A stretch of 64,000 nucleotides of DNA from Brevundimonas vesicularis NBRC 12165 (GCF_001592205.1 NZ_BCWM01000012.1:58127-122126); one strand, 5' to 3'. Positions 55,516-64,000 are shown, numbered from the stretch's first letter. Translations and numbers: made by a program. Notes: generated by a model from the letters alone, not told the origin.

Positions 55516-56510
55516 GCGTCCATCCCATCGTCGGCGAACGGAAGCTGGAGGCGCTTCGCCACGCGCTGGGGCCCGACATCCTGGAGGCGTTGACCGATCC
55601 GCTCGTGGTCGAAGTCCTCGTCAATCCGGATGGACGATTGGTTCTGGATCGGGTCGGGACCGGGCGCGCCGATACCGGCCATGGGTTGGAGCCAGAAGCC
55701 CGAGAACGGGTCATTCGGTTGATCGCGGACTATGTCGGGGATCCGGTCACTCGGGAAAATCCCCGTCTGGCAGGAGTTCTCCCGGTCACCGGCGAGCGGT
55801 TCCAAGGGTTTCTCCCGCCGATCACCGCCGCGCCCGCCTTTTCGATCCGGAAACGACCCGCCGTGATCTGGACCCTGGACGACTATGTCCGGGACGGCGT
55901 GGTGACGGAGGGGCAGGCCGAGGTTCTGCGGGCCGCGGTGCGGAATCGCCGAAACCTGCTGATCTCGGGCGGGACGGGTTCGGGGAAGACGACGCTCGCC
56001 AATGCGCTACTCGCTGAGCCGGCGTTCACGAATGATCGTGTTTTCCTGATCGAAGACACGCCCGAACTCCAGTGTTCCGCCTGGGATCTGGTCGCCACCC
56101 TCACGCGTCGGCATCCCGTCCCGATCGGAGTCGTCGACCTGGTCCGCGACGCCCTGCGCATGCGGCCCGACCGGATCGTTGTCGGCGAGATGCGCGACGG
56201 TTCGGCGGCGCTCGAAACCCTCAAGGCCTGGAATACCGGACACCCGGGCGGGCTTTCGACGATCCATGCCAATTCGGCGGCGGAGGCCTTCTCGCGGCTA
56301 GAGGACCTGCTCGCCGAAGTGGGATCGCCGCTGCCGACGCGGATGATCGCCAAGGCCGTCAATGTCATCGTCCACATCCGACGGGAGAGACATGGTCGAC
56401 GAGCGGATGCGATTCTTGACGTCACAGGCTGGTCGGCGGACGGTTATCGGCTGCGCCACATCGGCGATCCTGCCCCGCCACCGACATCCCCGCGTACCGG
56501 CGGGTCTTGA
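55512..56510 (+). CDS. trbB: P-type conjugative transfer ATPase TrbB (VirB11-like)
   Basis: The 332-residue hexameric traffic ATPase has Walker A SGGTGSGKTTLANALL (about residues 150-165), an Asp box (EDTPELQCSAWD), HPGGLSTIHANSAAEAFSRL and the VNVIVHIRRERHGRR tail, of normal length for TrbB. In intact elements trbC-D-E-J-L-F-G-I follow; here none does, so the ATPase has no pilus partner in this locus. Confidence 0.93.
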   Translation: MSVHPIVGERKLEALRHALGPDILEALTDPLVVEVLVNPDGRLVLDRVGTGRADTGHGLEPEARERVIRLIADYVGDPVTRENPRLAGVLPVTGERFQGFLPPITAAPAFSIRKRPAVIWTLDDYVRDGVVTEGQAEVLRAAVRNRRNLLISGGTGSGKTTLANALLAEPAFTNDRVFLIEDTPELQCSAWDLVATLTRRHPVPIGVVDLVRDALRMRPDRIVVGEMRDGSAALETLKAWNTGHPGGLSTIHANSAAEAFSRLEDLLAEVGSPLPTRMIAKAVNVIVHIRRERHGRRADAILDVTGWSADGYRLRHIGDPAPPPTSPRTGGS

Positions 56511-56592
56511 CCCACCAGTCTTGTCCTTCGTCGAGCGCGACGCGATGCCGGCGAGGCTTGGGTTGGATCCTACGCTAGGCCGATCCGTACAG

Positions 56593-57000
56593 CTATGAGG
56601 TGGTCTCTGTGGGCACTTGGCAGAGCTGTTCCATGAGATCGAGGACGAGTTTTTGATGGCGCGCTGATAGATCGGTCGCTCGGCGTGCGATTTCGGCTGA
56701 ACTCCTGGTCGCCGTTCGCTTGGGAGCCGTGTGGAGCTTTTCCGTCATCGCTACGCCATCGAAGAAGAAGTTGATGTCGGTGTTCAGAAAATCCGCCATC
56801 TGCCAGAGCCGAGAGGCTGCGATCCGGTTGGTCCCGCGTTCGTATTTCTGGATCTGCTGAAACGTGACGCCAACAGCATCGGCCAGCTGCACCTGTGTGT
56901 AGCGCATGTCCTGACGTCGTTGGGCCACCCTCGATCCGACGTGACGATCGATCAGATCAGCAATCGCTTGGTTGGGTTGCGTTCGATGAGTTCTGGCCAT
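56593..57000 (-). CDS. XRE-family transcriptional regulator
   Basis: The 135-residue protein has a Cro/C1-type helix-turn-helix in residues 20-75 (RQDMRYTQVQLADAVGVTFQ, IQKYERGTNRIAASRLW) and a C-terminal helical part (RRATDLSARHQKLVLDLM). ATG 57000 or ATG 57024 could be the start; neither has a good ribosome binding site. It lies right after trbB on the other strand, so it is either the last gene of the element or the first chromosomal one. Confidence 0.82.
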   Translation of the reverse strand: MARTHRTQPNQAIADLIDRHVGSRVAQRRQDMRYTQVQLADAVGVTFQQIQKYERGTNRIAASRLWQMADFLNTDINFFFDGVAMTEKLHTAPKRTATRSSAEIARRATDLSARHQKLVLDLMEQLCQVPTETTS

Positions 57001-57369
57001 TCCTGACAGAACCCGCGCACACATCGAGTCGTCAATGGGGCTTGAGCGGGAGATGGACGACAGGGCGCTGTGTCGCCATTCGTTTGACGCCGAACCGAAA
57101 TCCCAGTCGCCACATCGTGGTCTTGTCGCAAGCGTCAACTCGGTCTTCCAATCGGTTGCGGTTGGACGCGGCATCGCTCGATTGTGAGCGTCGCATTTCC
57201 CCCGCCTCTCAAATCTCGAGTGAGCGATGAATTTGCTTCAGGCTTGCCAGGACGAACGTCCGACAGGGGGAAGCGACCTGTTCCCACTCTCGTAAAGGTT
57301 AATTGCGTCGCGTCGAATGGTGTCGCTTATGCATAGCGATGTTCGCCAATCCCATTGCGAGACAAGGCG
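57001..57369. other. Gap near the right boundary of the element
   Basis: No convincing gene is seen in this 369-base gap. Several overlapping frames read as shadows. It probably includes the promoter of the XRE gene. The right end of the element may lie here or just after trbB, but comparison by eye with 12972-13146 shows no shared repeat long enough to name an att core. Confidence 0.4.
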
Positions 57370-57486
57370 ATGTTAGGAAACCTTTTGTATGCAGCGCATC
57401 GGGCGAGGCGCTTCCTCATTCTTGGGGGATGCCTATCAGCGGTCGGCGTTGTGGCTTTCACGCTTTTGCATTGGGTAGGACACTGA
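57370..57486 (+). CDS. Tiny single-helix membrane protein, 38 aa
   Basis: ATG 57370 opens 38 residues with a basic N-terminal half (AAHRARR), one hydrophobic helix (FLILGGCLSAVGVVAFTLL) and a short end HWVGH. A weak AAGG precedes it. It resembles small stress or envelope membrane peptides in length and layout and resembles the peptide at 63161. It ends 24 bases before the convergent flippase gene. It may be real, but expression is unproven. Confidence 0.45.
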   Translation: MLGNLLYAAHRARRFLILGGCLSAVGVVAFTLLHWVGH

Positions 57487-57510
57487 AGCCGGCAACGACT
57501 TCCGTCGTTG

Positions 57511-58950
57511 TCATCGGACCAGCCGTCGCGATTTCAGAATTCGACGCACTTCGTCGATGAGCGGATGACGACTGGCGATCAGGCAAACTGTCCAAAGAAT
57601 GATGCCCGCCGCGATCGTGCCGAACATCGGGGCTAGGGAGATGCTGGCGGAGAAGTCACGCGCCGCCATATAGGCGAGACTGGGCGTTACGGCCACGGCG
57701 GCGAGGACAGCGTTTCTGAGATATATCGGAAGGTAGTCTGACGTCCGAGTGTCCGTCATGCGATTGATGTGGGGTCTGTAGAGGACATAGGCCACGACCG
57801 CGTCCAGCACCCGAGCCAATGCCGCAGCTTCGAGGCTGATCAGACAACCAATCGAAAACATTGCGAAGGCGATGAGCGCGCGGAGGATTTCCAGTCTCGT
57901 CTGGGTTCGAAGATTGTCCGTGCAGGCGAACAACTCCCAGGCCATCGCGATCGAGACCTGAATGCACGAGGCGATGGCGAGCAGCGAGAGCGGCGCTGCG
58001 GCGGCGATCCATTTCTCGCCGTAGAGGGCGGCGATGAAGGGACGCGCCACGATGGCGAGCCCGAGGAAAGCCGGCCATAGGATAACGGAGATAATATCGA
58101 TCGAGCGCATGTAGCGGTCGCGAAGCGAGTCGCCACGACGGAAAATCTCGGCGAAATCCACGAGAAGCACCCGTCCCAGGACGAGGTAGATATTCGTCCA
58201 GAGCAGACCGTTCAAACTGGTGGCTCGTGAGTAGAGGCCAAGGGCGCTCAAGCCGAGAAACCGGCCCAAGACGACATCGGACAATTTGCCTGAGATCGCG
58301 CTGACGCCTGTGACGGCGAGTGTCTGCAGGCCGAAATCCGCGACCCGTCGCCAACCCCTGAATCCCGGTTTGAAACGAATGAAGGCGCGACCGGCTATGC
58401 AGATGGCGAGGGTGAATATTCCATTCTGCGCCCACTGCCCGTAGGCGAAGCTCATATAGCTGAGACCCATCACGGCGCACGTAACGGTAGTGCCAGCGCC
58501 CGCGACGCCGCCGATCACACTTGAAAGGGCCAGTTCCTTGAACCGATTTCTGCGTTCGAGTTGGGCCATCGGCAGAAAGGCGGCGATGCTGGCGAGGGGC
58601 GTGAACGCAATGGCGGACAGAACCTGACGCACGCCGGCCTCCTGGAGGAAGGCTCCGCCGACGACGCTCGCCGCCAACATGGTGACGGTCACCGCGACAG
58701 CAATCAGGGCATTGACGGTGAATGCGGTTGTCACGACGTCGTCGTGGAGGTCGGGCTCCCTGACGATCAATGCTTGCAGTCCGAGCGCCTGGATCAATGA
58801 GAGCACGCCGGAGACCGCCAAGGCGACGGCGAAAATGCCGAACTCGTGCGGCGTCAGAAGACGCGCCAGCACCACGGAGGCCGCAAACTGCAGGACGATC
58901 GAGGCGGCCTGCGCCATCGCCATCCAACTGAGCGACTTCTGCAACGACAT
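57511..58950 (-). CDS. Polysaccharide flippase (Wzx/MVF-type oligosaccharide exporter)
   Basis: The 479-residue protein has about 12-14 hydrophobic helices of the MATE/MOP type (LQFAASVVLARLLTPHEFGI, FLGLSALGLYSRATSLNGLL), matching lipopolysaccharide or exopolysaccharide flippases. ATG 58950 starts the conserved SLQKSLSWMAMAQAAS; the longer frame is a shadow. With the divergent glycosyltransferase and the nearby galU it suggests a surface-polysaccharide locus. Confidence 0.88.
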   Translation of the reverse strand: MSLQKSLSWMAMAQAASIVLQFAASVVLARLLTPHEFGIFAVALAVSGVLSLIQALGLQALIVREPDLHDDVVTTAFTVNALIAVAVTVTMLAASVVGGAFLQEAGVRQVLSAIAFTPLASIAAFLPMAQLERRNRFKELALSSVIGGVAGAGTTVTCAVMGLSYMSFAYGQWAQNGIFTLAICIAGRAFIRFKPGFRGWRRVADFGLQTLAVTGVSAISGKLSDVVLGRFLGLSALGLYSRATSLNGLLWTNIYLVLGRVLLVDFAEIFRRGDSLRDRYMRSIDIISVILWPAFLGLAIVARPFIAALYGEKWIAAAAPLSLLAIASCIQVSIAMAWELFACTDNLRTQTRLEILRALIAFAMFSIGCLISLEAAALARVLDAVVAYVLYRPHINRMTDTRTSDYLPIYLRNAVLAAVAVTPSLAYMAARDFSASISLAPMFGTIAAGIILWTVCLIASRHPLIDEVRRILKSRRLVR

Positions 58951-59160
58951 GGATGGGATCCGGGTATACTTCTGCGCCGCCCTTCGAAGGCGACAGCCGT
59001 CCCAAAGACCTTGCAAGCCTTAGGCCTACCGATTGCTTGCGCGCAACCATCGATCGGAACCACCCTCGAATCCTCCACGAGGTGCGGCCTCGACGCCACT
59101 TTTTTACCCGAAGCGGGGTTGGCCATCGACATTCCGGTCGGAAACGGCGAGTTGATCGAG

Positions 59161-60231
59161 ATGCTGCCTCCTGAACCGACCCCGTTGCGAGACAGGCCCT
59201 CACCGTCTCGCGTGGCGATCATCATTCCCTACTACCAGCGCGACGGCGGCATCTTGGCCCGCGCGCTTCGATCGATCGCGGGTCAGGCGCTGAACGATGC
59301 GGTCTTGGCCATCATCGTCGTTGATGACACGTCTCCCGCATCTCCGGCCGATGACATCGCCAGCGTCGCCTTGCCCAGCCACATCGATCTCCATCTGCTG
59401 CGACAGCCCAATGCCGGTCCAGCGGCGGCGCGGAATGCGGGATTGCATTTTGCGGAGGGTCTCGATGTTCAGTATGTGGCGTTTCTGGATTCTGACGACG
59501 AATGGACCGCCGATCACCTTCAGACCGCTATCCGTTGCCTTGAGGCGGGCGCCGACTTTTATTTCTGCGACAACATCCGGTTTGGTCCGAATGGACGCGA
59601 TCCGGAAATCGGCTTTGAGCGGACATGGCCGGACCGGGCGGCGACTTCGGAGATCAAGGCGCTCGATGCGGACCGGCACACTTTCATCATGCCGGCGCGA
59701 ACCGCGTTCAACGCCTTTATCACCTCCTATCCTGGACAGACTTCGACGGTGGTGTTCGTCTCGGCGCATTACAGAGGCGCACGCTTCGACGAGACGCTCA
59801 GGGGCGCGGGGGAAGATCATCTTCTGTGGCTGGAGATGATCGAGCGGGGGACAGCCGTCGCGTTCTCGACGTGCGCCAACGTCGTCTGCGGTGTCGGCGT
59901 CAATCTGTATTTTTCAGCCACGGGCTGGGACAATCCGGCGACTGTCAGCCGGTACGGCTTCCTGTCGTTGCTCTACAGCCGGATATTGAACTCGTTCGCT
60001 CTCCTGCCTGATCAGGCTGGCGAAGTCCTGAAACGCCGAGATGCCGCCCTCTCCCTGTATGCCTATCTCGCGGTCAGAAATCGTCTTCGTGGACAGGCGC
60101 CCGATAAGCGGCTTCTGGCCGAGATCGTCAAGGCGACGCCGTTCGGTCTGGTCAGACTGATGTATCTGGCCCTGGCTGTGACGAGACGTTCGCGGGAAGA
60201 CCGTTTGCGTTTGGCGCAACTCATCAGCTGA
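59161..60231 (+). CDS. Family 2 glycosyltransferase
   Basis: The 356-residue GT-A enzyme shows SRVAIIIPYYQRDGGI near residue 20, the nucleotide-sugar metal motif FLDSDDEW, and GAGEDHLLWLEMIERG later. ATG 59161 is chosen since the upstream open frame is a shadow of the flippase start region; no strong ribosome binding site is visible, and TTG 59152 or 59116 are alternatives. It diverges from the flippase and probably adds a sugar to the same polymer. Confidence 0.85.
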   Translation: MLPPEPTPLRDRPSPSRVAIIIPYYQRDGGILARALRSIAGQALNDAVLAIIVVDDTSPASPADDIASVALPSHIDLHLLRQPNAGPAAARNAGLHFAEGLDVQYVAFLDSDDEWTADHLQTAIRCLEAGADFYFCDNIRFGPNGRDPEIGFERTWPDRAATSEIKALDADRHTFIMPARTAFNAFITSYPGQTSTVVFVSAHYRGARFDETLRGAGEDHLLWLEMIERGTAVAFSTCANVVCGVGVNLYFSATGWDNPATVSRYGFLSLLYSRILNSFALLPDQAGEVLKRRDAALSLYAYLAVRNRLRGQAPDKRLLAEIVKATPFGLVRLMYLALAVTRRSREDRLRLAQLIS

Positions 60232-60252
60232 CCGGGCGCAGATCCGTCCTTT

Positions 60253-60465
60253 TCACATGGCCGATCGCAAGCGTCGACGGGCCAGTCGATCAAGCGAACG
60301 CCTGAAAAACTCCGCATGCTCGCGCGCCACATCCTCTCGCGTCGACTGGCCCGCGACCGCCTCTGCGCCGTCGATCGTGAGGACGCGCCACGCCCAGTCG
60401 GTCGGGCTTGTCTGCGCCAACGTAACGGCATGGTTGACCTGGGTGGGCACGATCCGCGTCTCCAT
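60253..60465 (-). CDS. Unknown small protein, 70 aa
   Basis: I do not recognise this family. The protein is soluble, with TDWAWRVLTIDGAEAVAGQS then an Arg-rich end (AEFFRRSLDRLARRRLRSA). No ribosome binding site is clear. It could be a small conserved protein of Caulobacterales. It converges on the glycosyltransferase with a 21-base gap. Confidence 0.5.
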   Translation of the reverse strand: METRIVPTQVNHAVTLAQTSPTDWAWRVLTIDGAEAVAGQSTREDVAREHAEFFRRSLDRLARRRLRSAM

Positions 60466-60605
60466 TCGGGAAGAATGCTGGAAGCCCTGCAGAAAACTTG
60501 CCGGAAGGTGCCCGTGAAACCCGCTGCGCGCCGTGATCGGGCGGCTCGCCGCGAATCCTGCGGGCGACTCTGCTCAGTTGAACGAAAGGGTCGCCGACCC
60601 CCGTC

Positions 60606-60944
60606 TCAGCGATCCTTCTCGGCCAGCGCCTGAACGAACGCCAGAACGGCTTTGCGATCTTGCGGCCGTTCGATCAGCGACCAAGCGGCGGCGAGGCGGT
60701 CCGCGCCGGGCTGCGCTTCCAGTACAGGCTCCTCCAAGAGCTCATGCAGGGACAGGTCGAGGCGACGGGCGATCTTCACAAGATCGGCCGCAGGCAGGCT
60801 GGTCAGACCTTCCTCGATTCGGCGGAGAACAACGCTGGATACGCTCAGGTGACCGGCCAGTTGTTCCCGGGACCAGCCTTGACGAATCCTGCCGTTCTCG
60901 ATGCGGCGTCCGAGGCGTCGCCGATAGTCGGAGGCTTCGGTCAT
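60606..60944 (-). CDS. XRE-family regulator
   Basis: The 112-residue protein has a helix-turn-helix in residues 9-65 (RRIENGRIRQGWSREQLAGH, SSVVLRRIEEGLTSLPAADL) and an acidic helical tail. ATG 60944 or 60953 could start it. It is a lone regulator; no partner toxin is seen. Confidence 0.82.
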   Translation of the reverse strand: MTEASDYRRRLGRRIENGRIRQGWSREQLAGHLSVSSVVLRRIEEGLTSLPAADLVKIARRLDLSLHELLEEPVLEAQPGADRLAAAWSLIERPQDRKAVLAFVQALAEKDR

Positions 60945-61048
60945 GTCAGGCATCCGTTGGCGCAGGCTGGATGTCATTACACCGCGACGCTTGGCTGCGA
61001 ATCAAACGATTTCCGGCTTCGCGCAGGATTTCCCGCGAGAGCTCGGTG

Positions 61049-61885
61049 TCATCCGATGGCGGACCAGGCCAGGGCGTGTCCCGGGGTCTGGCGTTTCAGC
61101 CATCGATAGCCGGTTCGATCCCACCTCTCGATGCGTGGGGTGAGGTTGTCGAGAACGAGTTCGCCGTCGGTCGTCGACACGAGTAGAACAGCGTGATCTT
61201 CTCCCCAGGGCGTTATCACCAGGGCGATGGAAAGCAGGGTGGGTGAATAGCCTGCGGCGACCAGCGCACGGCGCTTTGCCAGCACAAAGTCCTCGCAATC
61301 TCCGCGCGGCGCGCGTCCTTCGGGGATCGTCCAATAATCGCCGACGCCGTATTGGCGACGGTCTGGCGACTGGCGGATTGATCGATTGAATCCCCGATTG
61401 ATCGCGTCGATACGGGCAAGGTCGACAGCGGACAAGGACAGGGCGGCCCGGCCGACCGCCTTCGCCGCATCAGCCGTAAAGCCGGGGTGAGCATAGAGGG
61501 CTCTGGGCTCCCGGTCCGGGGCTGCAGGTGCTGAACGGCCCATCGCAATTGCATGCTCGGCGATCCTGGGGGGGCGGCGGTCGCTGGCGCGGGCCGTCCC
61601 CGATGGGCGGGTAACGGCCGCGGGTTCAGGATCGGCGTCCGTGAAGACGCTCGCCCAAAACAGGCGTTGCGCTTGCTCGCGTGTGTCATCGACGGAACGG
61701 GTCGGCTCCTGACAGTCCCGCGGATTGCGATTGCAAAAGTCCAGGAAGCCCGCCGGCGCCGCTGTCGGTGCGCCCACCGGCATCGCCTGCGCCAAAGCCT
61801 GACCTGGACCGAAAACCAGGATCGACGCCGCCGCTCCGAACGCCAGGCGAGGTAAGCGTAGTCGCGATCTGCGCATTGCGGGCAC
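61049..61885 (-). CDS. Bacterial transglutaminase-like cysteine protease (BTLCP, LapG-type family)
   Basis: The 278-residue protein has a signal peptide (LAFGAAASILVFGPG, then QALAQA) and the conserved CNRNPRDC segment. The catalytic triad is visible: Cys in GDCEDFVLAKRRAL, His in EDHAVLLVST and Asp in VLDNLTPR. The family includes LapG, a periplasmic protease releasing adhesins under c-di-GMP control, though many alphaproteobacterial members have no assigned substrate. No LapD-like gene is nearby. Confidence 0.88.
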   Translation of the reverse strand: MPAMRRSRLRLPRLAFGAAASILVFGPGQALAQAMPVGAPTAAPAGFLDFCNRNPRDCQEPTRSVDDTREQAQRLFWASVFTDADPEPAAVTRPSGTARASDRRPPRIAEHAIAMGRSAPAAPDREPRALYAHPGFTADAAKAVGRAALSLSAVDLARIDAINRGFNRSIRQSPDRRQYGVGDYWTIPEGRAPRGDCEDFVLAKRRALVAAGYSPTLLSIALVITPWGEDHAVLLVSTTDGELVLDNLTPRIERWDRTGYRWLKRQTPGHALAWSAIG

Positions 61886-62107
61886 TATCTCAAGTCTTCC
61901 CTATCCAGGGCGTCTTGATGATCGAAACGCTTCAAGATCTTGCTTACGAAGATCGTTGATAACTCTTGAAGAAAGGAGGTTGCCTATTTCTTAATACGGG
62001 TTCGCGATTTACACTGAGTGTCCCAGCGTCTTCGGATCAGCTGTTGATGCCGTGAATTTTTAGACCGAGCGCTTGCCATTTCGGTCCGAAGCACGGATCA
62101 ACGGGGA

Positions 62108-62932
62108 ATGTTTGGACGCCGTCACCACCCCGTCGAGGGATTGCCTCCGGCGAGAACGCCATCGACGCCGACAGATACCCTCGTCTGGGCCGTCGGCGAT
62201 GTGCATGGATGCGCCGATCTTCTTTCGACCTTGGTGGATGCCGTGCTGGGGGATGTCGAGACGCGCAATGCGACCCACGCCCATCTGATCTTTCTGGGCG
62301 ACTACATCGACAGGGGGCCCGACACGAAAGGGGTGCTGCGATATCTTGCAGCGCTTGAGGAACGCGCGGGTCTCAGCCTCCATTTCCTGAAGGGGAATCA
62401 TGAGGATCGAATGCAGGCCTTCCTCGCCGATCCTGCGTTTGGCGCCGGATGGTCGGAGTTCGGGGGGCGGGAGGCCCTGGCGTCTTATGGTCTTCAGCCT
62501 CCTGGACTCTCGGATGGTCCGGACGTCTGGGAAGCGGCGAGAGACGCCCTGGCCGAAGTCCTGACGCCACAGGATCAACGCTTTCTGGCGGGCTTGAAGT
62601 TAAGCGTTTCGGTTGGTGATTACTTTTTTGTCCATGCCGGAGCCGAGCCGGGAGTCGCGCTCGATGAGCAGGACGCCCAGCAACTGCTGTGGATCCGGCG
62701 TCGCTTTCTTGAGGATCCGCGGGCTTTCGACAAGATCGTGGTGCATGGGCACACCCCCTCTGACGCCGTCTTCGCCGATCATCGTCGGATCGGGATCGAC
62801 ACCGGAGCCTATGCGACAGGCGTGCTCACGGGGTTGAGGCTGGACGGCGAGGCCCGCCAGCTCTTGCAGACCAGAAGGCGCGGCGGACGGATTGACCTTG
62901 AGCGATCGCCGCTTGTGGGTTCAGTCCGTTGA
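62108..62932 (+). CDS. Calcineurin-like metallophosphatase (serine/threonine phosphatase family)
   Basis: The 274-residue protein has the full PPP-type metal motifs: GDVHGCADL, GDYIDRGPD, KGNHEDRM, VHAGAEPG and VHGHTPSDA. Related proteins dephosphorylate proteins or diadenosine tetraphosphate. GGGG lies shortly before ATG 62108. It stands alone, between the protease and galU. Confidence 0.9.
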   Translation: MFGRRHHPVEGLPPARTPSTPTDTLVWAVGDVHGCADLLSTLVDAVLGDVETRNATHAHLIFLGDYIDRGPDTKGVLRYLAALEERAGLSLHFLKGNHEDRMQAFLADPAFGAGWSEFGGREALASYGLQPPGLSDGPDVWEAARDALAEVLTPQDQRFLAGLKLSVSVGDYFFVHAGAEPGVALDEQDAQQLLWIRRRFLEDPRAFDKIVVHGHTPSDAVFADHRRIGIDTGAYATGVLTGLRLDGEARQLLQTRRRGGRIDLERSPLVGSVR

Positions 62933-63068
62933 TCTTGCTCGCCCCAGTCCCGTGCAGGCGCGGTCGATGGGAGAGGGCTGCTCGCGTTGTTGTGTTATCG
63001 CTCCACAAGACAGGGCGCAAAGCGACCAAGCGGGGCTGTGCGACTCTAATCAAGCGATGATAGCGTCA

Positions 63069-63105
63069 AGCTGAGACCGAAACTCGCACGGGATGAGTCT
63101 CAGCT
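63069..63105. repeat. Inverted repeat downstream of the phosphatase gene
   Basis: AGCTGAGAC at 63069-63077 pairs perfectly with GTCTCAGCT at 63097-63105 across a 19-base loop. There is no T-run. It may be a terminator or a protein site. Confidence 0.4.
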
Positions 63106-63160
63106 GGAGCGCGGCAAGATGACCATGGATCGGGCGGGACAGTCAGAGAGTTGACCAGTC

Positions 63161-63271
63161 ATGGATGATGACCGTCATCGCTGGAAATGGCGTCTTCTCG
63201 GACTGGGAGGTGGCGCTTTATTCTCAGCCCTTGTTTGGGCGGCGGTGATTTACTGGCTGTTCAACCATTAA
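63161..63271 (+). CDS. Tiny single-helix membrane protein, 36 aa
   Basis: ATG 63161 opens 36 residues: a charged head (MDDDRHRWKWR), one helix (LLGLGGGALFSALVWAAVIY) and the end WLFNH. Upstream there is only a weak GAGAG. Its layout (Arg-rich head, one helix, terminal His) mirrors the 38-residue peptide at 57370. It converges on galU. Confidence 0.5.
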   Translation: MDDDRHRWKWRLLGLGGGALFSALVWAAVIYWLFNH

Positions 63272-63306
63272 CGGACGGCGGTTCCACGGTCTCGCATTGT
63301 ACACCG

Positions 63307-64000
63307 TCAGAACAGACCCGCGATCGCCTCGCGCGCGGCGTCGCCCAGGTCGGGGCGTTTCAGGGCCAGGGCGACGTTGGCGCGCAGCAGGCCAATCTTG
63401 TCGCCGCAGTCGTGGGTGACGCCTTCGTATTCGACGGCGGTGAAGCTCTGGTCCGCCATCAGTCGCGCCATGGCGTCGGTCAGCTGGATCTCGCCGCCTG
63501 CGCCCTTTTCCTGCGTCGCCAACAGGTCGAAGATTTCCGGCTGCAGGATGTAACGGCCCGAGATCGACAGGTTGGACGGCGCGGTTCCGGCGGCGGGCTT
63601 CTCGACCATGCCCTTCATGACGATGCGCGAACCGTCGCGGCTGACCGGATCGACGATGCCGTATTTGTGGGTCTGATCTTCGGGGACGGATTCCACGCCG
63701 ATGATGTTGCCGCCGGTTTCGGCATAGACCTGGGCCAGCTGTTTCAGGGCGCCGGGCTGCGAATCCACGATTACGTCGGGCAGGATGACGGCGAAGGGCT
63801 CGTGGCCGATGATGTCGCGCGCGCACCAGACAGCGTGGCCCAGGCCCTTGGGCTGCATCTGGCGGGTGAAGCTCATCTCGCCGGCCGAGGCCAGTTCGGC
63901 GTTCATCATCTCCAGGATGTCGGTCTTGCCCTTGGCCTGAAGCTGAGCTTCCAGTTCGATCTGATGATCGAAATAGTCCTCGATGGCGCCCTTGGAGCGG
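63307..64000 (-). CDS. galU: UTP-glucose-1-phosphate uridylyltransferase, C-terminal part
   Basis: The frame is open to the window edge, so the N-terminus is missing. The visible 231 residues include MQPKGLGHAVWCARDIIG, AVILPDVIVD, GIVDPVSRDGSRIVMKG, MVEKP and GGEIQLTDAMARLM, typical of GalU. It makes UDP-glucose for polysaccharide synthesis, fitting the nearby flippase and glycosyltransferase. Confidence 0.93.
   Translation of the reverse strand, partial: RSKGAIEDYFDHQIELEAQLQAKGKTDILEMMNAELASAGEMSFTRQMQPKGLGHAVWCARDIIGHEPFAVILPDVIVDSQPGALKQLAQVYAETGGNIIGVESVPEDQTHKYGIVDPVSRDGSRIVMKGMVEKPAAGTAPSNLSISGRYILQPEIFDLLATQEKGAGGEIQLTDAMARLMADQSFTAVEYEGVTHDCGDKIGLLRANVALALKRPDLGDAAREAIAGLF

Noticed and set aside
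57303..57560. 85-residue plus-strand ORF before the flippase end
   Set aside because: The composition is not protein-like and it overlaps the end of the flippase; the 38-residue membrane ORF in another frame is more credible.
58846..59160. N-terminal extension of the glycosyltransferase frame
   Set aside because: It is partly antisense to the flippase start and lacks glycosyltransferase features; the conserved GT-A fold begins shortly after ATG 59161.
61100..61125. GGTTCGATCCCACC, resembling a tRNA T-loop
   Set aside because: It lies inside the BTLCP coding region and no acceptor or anticodon stems can be formed around it.
61972..61980. Perfect Shine-Dalgarno-like AAAGGAGGT
   Set aside because: No credible start codon and ORF follow at the right distance (a TTG frame ends after four codons), so it was not called as a gene start.

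Overview
The window is high-GC alphaproteobacterial DNA, most likely from a Caulobacteraceae member close to Brevundimonas. The basis is a PodJ homologue with its conserved N-terminus, a GcrA-family protein, GTTC-N7-GTTC (alphaproteobacterial LexA) boxes, a CtrA-like box upstream of podJ, and families typical of the group (TIGR02186, BTLCP, GluQ-RS). The assignment is inferred from gene content only.

Layout. (1) 1-12971, chromosomal core: end of an M28 peptidase, a YcxB-like membrane protein that may carry a frameshift, argD-argF, a ChaN-like lipoprotein, a PNPOx-family protein, podJ, a TauE/SafE-TIGR02186 pair, gluQ, an AlkA-type glycosylase, a TRIC-type channel and an HNH endonuclease. (2) About 12972-56510, an integrative element. 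It has a tyrosine integrase and an Xis-like protein at the left, then small unknowns and a lone PD-(D/E)XK nuclease. Next is a split SOS mutasome: dnaE2 is separated from imuB-imuA by an ABC three-component (ABC-3C) anti-invader locus and a putative zinc protein. SRAP, relaxase, DUF2493, GcrA-like and two SSB-like genes follow. A czc-type metal island (32143-44252) sits next to a truncated NRDE/TANGO2 gene. The backbone resumes with a methylase/strawberry-notch helicase, ParB-like, Toprim, RadC-like, secreted nuclease, TraG/VirD4, ribbon-helix-helix and TrbB genes. The element stops after trbB: none of the other mating-pair genes is present, so it is probably decayed or only mobilizable. (3) About 56593-64000, core again: XRE regulator, flippase, glycosyltransferase, second XRE regulator, BTLCP protease, metallophosphatase and the start of galU, which fits a surface-polysaccharide locus.

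Signs of integrated control in the element. GTTC-N7-GTTC boxes lie upstream of dnaE2, imuA, the integrase and the Xis-like gene, suggesting that DNA damage may induce both the mutasome and excision. Five backbone genes (GcrA-like, second SSB-like, strawberry notch, ParB-like, RadC-like) carry a similar leader: a CGCCCTTCC-type motif 41-66 bases upstream, in most cases a short hairpin, and then the ribosome binding site. The 312-base gap at 30138-30449 holds six perfect inverted repeats and looks like a structured RNA or DNA element.

The best candidates for further work are the ABC-3C locus inside the mutasome, the hairpin cluster, the shared leader motif and the possible SOS control of the element. 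No tRNA, rRNA, CRISPR array or intact insertion sequence was seen, and the attachment sites were not identified.
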